Assembly: GCF_000711975.1 (NCBI RefSeq)
Contig: NZ_JONT01000014.1
Coordinates: 1-64,000, forward strand
Source of the DNA: Desulfofalx alkaliphila DSM 12257
GTDB lineage: Bacteria; Bacillota; Desulfotomaculia; Desulfotomaculales; Desulfohalotomaculaceae
Direction: 5' to 3'
DNA length: 64,000 nucleotides
Position 1 is the stretch's first letter; the number at the start of each line of letters is the position of its first letter. Both the position numbers and the translations under genes were made by a program. Under the pieces are notes generated by a model that saw only the letters and a program-made list of their open reading frames with translations, made no database searches and was not told the DNA's origin. Positions 61,365-64,000 of the stretch are shown one piece after another.

Positions 61365-62753
61365 ATGAATAAAAACGATAAAGGCCGGCAAGGGGAGGGT
61401 AAGGTGCTACCCATGGACCAGTACCGCCGCCCTGCCGACAAAGATAAAAGTACAGAAAAACAGTCGGTATCCCAACTTTTAGAGCATATGCGTAAAGTAA
61501 GAAAGGCAGTGCCGGTAAACTATCAACTGCAAGAAGAACTGAGAAAAAAGATAAGGGAATACCGGCCTGACACCGCTGCTGCCAAGGGTACTTTAATAGA
61601 AAGGGAGCAGGTGCAAAGCAGGTTTAAAGTTCCTTTGGCCCTTGCTTTAGCCTTGCTGCTCTTGCTGACAATAATAGCAGTGGTGTGGCAAAGGACTGCC
61701 GTGGCCGATCTGCAGCCGGTGGGCAGCCCTAGGGAAGTGATTCATTTCTGGAATGCAGACACCAACATGTCCTTTACTCTTTCACCAAAGGGTGACCTGT
61801 TGGTGGCCCGCCATGGACAAATTCTCTTTGCCGATGCCCAGAATGCCCAAAATGCTCGGTACAGGGTCTTGACCTTATCGCCTCAGTGGATATATCATTC
61901 CCCGGCTTTTTCGCCGGACGGCCGCCAGGTGGCCATAGTAAGGCAGTCTGAGGGGGGGCGGCCACAGCTTGGTGTCGTTACCTTTGAGGGGCTTAACAAC
62001 ACAGAAACCGATACATTAAGCGAGGTTTTCCAGCCACTGGCGGTGGGTGACTTCGGTATGCAGCTGACCGATCTCAGCTGGTCCCCGGGGGCAGAAAGGC
62101 TATCCTATACGGTGGTGGATGAAGGGGGCAATTCTGCGGTATGGTTAGTTGATATGGAGGGCAACACCCAAATGGTGACCGGGGGCAAAAGGGCTGATTG
62201 GTCCCCTGACGGGACAAAATTAGTGCTGCAGCGCCCAAGTGCAGATGATAATGATAATTTAGTTTTAGTTGATGTTAACGATGGTACCGAAGTGGTGTTA
62301 GGTCAAGGGGAACAACCTGTCTGGTCCGGTAACGGCTACCTGGCCTTTGTTAGCACCAGGCAGCAAGAAAAGGTGCTCACCTTTATGCCCGATGGTTCGC
62401 CACAATTTACGGTGCACCAACGGGTAGGCGAAATACGATCAGTTTATGCCGGTGCCGATGGCAGCGGTATTGTAAAAAGGTTAAAACAAAATGAAAACTG
62501 GCTGGCCATGAGCACCTTACTGGTGAGCCCCCAGGGCGGTGACAGAAATAAAGAAATAGAGTGGCTTAAGCAAATGGAACTACAAGGCATAAGGGAGCCA
62601 AAGGTGCTGCTGCTGGATGTGGTTGACAGTTGTCATAACCCGGCATTTAACTCCGAGGGTAATATGTTATTTTTTACCCGCCAAGATGGGCTGGGGGCAG
62701 TGGTAATGACAGTTGATTTGGAAAAACGGCTGATCAATCGAGGGGAGAAATAA
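61365..62753 (+). CDS. Membrane protein with TolB-like propeller, possible anti-sigma factor
   Basis: The product is 462 aa. A charged cytoplasmic N-terminus of about 85 residues (SVSQLLEHMRKVRKAVPVNY region) precedes one membrane helix (about 88-106) and a large outside domain with WD40/TolB-like repeats (HSPAFSPDGRQVAIVRQ, DLSWSPGAERLSYTV, ADWSPDGTKLVLQRP). The N-terminus lacks a visible HX3CX2C zinc motif. Its position after the ECF sigma gene suggests it senses an envelope signal and binds the sigma factor; inference. It overlaps the next gene by one base (TAATG). Confidence 0.8.
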   Translation: MNKNDKGRQGEGKVLPMDQYRRPADKDKSTEKQSVSQLLEHMRKVRKAVPVNYQLQEELRKKIREYRPDTAAAKGTLIEREQVQSRFKVPLALALALLLLLTIIAVVWQRTAVADLQPVGSPREVIHFWNADTNMSFTLSPKGDLLVARHGQILFADAQNAQNARYRVLTLSPQWIYHSPAFSPDGRQVAIVRQSEGGRPQLGVVTFEGLNNTETDTLSEVFQPLAVGDFGMQLTDLSWSPGAERLSYTVVDEGGNSAVWLVDMEGNTQMVTGGKRADWSPDGTKLVLQRPSADDNDNLVLVDVNDGTEVVLGQGEQPVWSGNGYLAFVSTRQQEKVLTFMPDGSPQFTVHQRVGEIRSVYAGADGSGIVKRLKQNENWLAMSTLLVSPQGGDRNKEIEWLKQMELQGIREPKVLLLDVVDSCHNPAFNSEGNMLFFTRQDGLGAVVMTVDLEKRLINRGEK

Positions 62754-64000
62754 TGATGGGTATAAAAAGAATAATAATTATATGCCTGACTGTGTTGATG
62801 CTTGCGCTTCCTGCCACAGCTTTTGGTGCGGAAACCATAATTCAAGTGAGACCGGGTCTTAACGGAGTATATAAAATGGATCAACCGGTGAATTTAAACA
62901 TCAGCATTGCCAATAACGGCCCTGCCATTGAAGACGGTTATTTGGTGGTTGCAGAAAAAAGGGCTTTTGCAGGGGAAGAAAGCCACCGACAGGTGATGTA
63001 CCGGCAGGCCGTGCAGGTACCGGCTTATCAGCGCATAGATACTTCTATTGTCATACCCTGGGAGATGATAAGTGGGCAAGCTATAGTTGCTCTTTATGCC
63101 AACGGGGAGGAAGTAGCCAGTGATCTTGTTCAGGGTATGTCGGTGGGTGGCGAGATGGTGGCCGTCACCGTTGGAGAAACCCCCTTGGCCAAGGGTCTGC
63201 CTGCTTGGTTAGAAACCAATCGTAAGCACATGCTGACGATGAAATACCTAGATCCCAATGAGGTACCAACCAACCCGCTGGCCCTTTTGGCCGCAGACCT
63301 TTTGATGATAGATGAGCAAAATGTGGAATATCTTTCGGCCGAGCAGGTAGAAACCATTCGCCACTGGGTGGCACTGGGCGGCACCTTGATTTTGCCAAAG
63401 GGGGCAGGTGCCCGAGAGGGTCAGCCCTTTGCTGACATCAGCCCGGTGCTGGTAACCGGCGATACCACCCTGGCCGGCCACTTAAACGGTTTGCGAAAAA
63501 GCACCGATGCCATACCGGCGGCGGTGGGTATGTTAGAGAAAGGTAGAAGCAAAGTAATATATGACGACATTCCCCTGGTGGCTATTAACGACCTTGGCCG
63601 GGGCCGGGTAATATACAGTGCGCTGGGATTTGAACATATTGAAGCCCAAGACACCGGCTTGTGGGAAGAAATTTTCGACGAAGAATACTTTAATTATAGT
63701 GTTGCCCATAGGGGTGATATGCTGCACGCCAGTGCAAAACTGCCCCAACTGGAAATGCCGTCAATACAGCTGATGATAGGTGTGTGGGGCGTCTATATGC
63801 TGGTGGTGGCCCCCGGCTTATACTGGATACTAAGGCGGAGCAACCGCCGTGGCTTGGCATGGTTTTGTATTCCTGCAATAGCAATTATAGTGGCCGGTGT
63901 AATGTACTACACTGCGCCTTTCCACAAACTTAAGGCTCCCTTGGGCAACACCCTGGCGGTGGTGGAGGTTTTGGGAGAAGATGTGGCAGAAATTAGAGCC
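62753..64000 (+). CDS. Exported membrane protein of unknown function (partial, runs off the window)
   Basis: An open frame of 416 codons continues past 64000. A signal peptide (about 4-24, IIIICLTVLMLALPATAFG) is followed by a beta-rich domain (about 28-125) and a Rossmann-like domain (about 135-305, with LLAADLLMIDEQNV, WVALGGTLILPKGAG and GRGRVIYSALGFEH) resembling type 1 glutamine amidotransferase-like domains of envelope proteins. Two membrane helices follow (about 340-358 and 366-384). It is coupled to the TolB-like gene and probably belongs to the same sigma-controlled envelope operon. Confidence 0.8.
   Translation, partial: MMGIKRIIIICLTVLMLALPATAFGAETIIQVRPGLNGVYKMDQPVNLNISIANNGPAIEDGYLVVAEKRAFAGEESHRQVMYRQAVQVPAYQRIDTSIVIPWEMISGQAIVALYANGEEVASDLVQGMSVGGEMVAVTVGETPLAKGLPAWLETNRKHMLTMKYLDPNEVPTNPLALLAADLLMIDEQNVEYLSAEQVETIRHWVALGGTLILPKGAGAREGQPFADISPVLVTGDTTLAGHLNGLRKSTDAIPAAVGMLEKGRSKVIYDDIPLVAINDLGRGRVIYSALGFEHIEAQDTGLWEEIFDEEYFNYSVAHRGDMLHASAKLPQLEMPSIQLMIGVWGVYMLVVAPGLYWILRRSNRRGLAWFCIPAIAIIVAGVMYYTAPFHKLKAPLGNTLAVVEVLGEDVAEIRA

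Overview
The window comes from a low-to-mid GC, spore-forming, anaerobic Firmicute. The best fit is the Peptococcaceae (Desulfotomaculum-like) group. Supporting evidence is the sporulation genes (spoIVA, two SpoIIP-like amidases, YIEGIA and its partner), an IspH-S1 fusion, the der-plsY-gpsA-spoIVA order, oxygen-sensitive enzymes (CO dehydrogenase CooS, hybrid cluster protein, lysine 2,3-aminomutase, a DUF512 radical-SAM protein) and strong AGGAGG-type ribosome sites with frequent GTG/TTG starts. No phage, IS element, CRISPR array or tRNA was seen. The species is not identified.

Layout. 1-97: 3' end of a 5S rRNA gene and its terminator. 161-8688: tryptophan region, with a stand-alone trpB, then a trp operon (trpE-D-C-F-B-A plus a short DAHP synthase and a tautomerase). 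The operon is preceded by a leader with eleven GAG/UAG-type triplets and overlapping antiterminator/terminator arms, the architecture of TRAP-controlled attenuation. trpG is absent. 8716-17982: mixed genes (DUF4825 protein, DJ-1 family, ABC exporter, ilvE, MocR regulator, split HTH/GyrI-like pair, His-rich membrane protein, aminotransferase). 18063-25427: second aromatic cluster (regulated DAHP synthase, tyrA, aroA), then cmk, plsC and ispH-rpsA. 25488-29773: SpoIIP-like / DUF1614 / SpoIIP-like / YIEGIA / YIEGIA partner. 29834-36764: DUF512, der, plsY, gpsA, a convergent MarR gene, and spoIVA.

36869-48321: cca; the ablB-ablA pair for N-epsilon-acetyl-beta-lysine on the minus strand, behind a clear c-di-AMP (ydaO-type) riboswitch with its own terminator; then ACT protein-hom-thrB-lysC (lysC has an internal start for a beta subunit); DUF134, FmdB zinc ribbon, ClpP and an orphan cooS. 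48417-64000: HxlR regulator with a palindromic operator, hcp with an upstream CRP/FNR-type site, cell-wall amidase, recQ, a five-LysM protein, a membrane metallophosphoesterase, rnhA, small membrane proteins, a DMT transporter, DUF523, an SDR protein, and an ECF sigma factor followed by a TolB-like membrane protein and a large exported protein cut by the window end.

How the genes work together. The two aromatic clusters appear to divide labour. The trp operon carries an unregulated DAHP synthase under apparent Trp control, while the second cluster has the regulated isoform with TyrA and AroA. The most interesting regulatory signals are the TRAP-like trp leader, the c-di-AMP riboswitch on osmolyte synthesis, and a 21-nt motif (20 matches) shared by the aroA leader and the marR upstream region. 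All function calls rest on reading the sequence and family knowledge; no database search was run.
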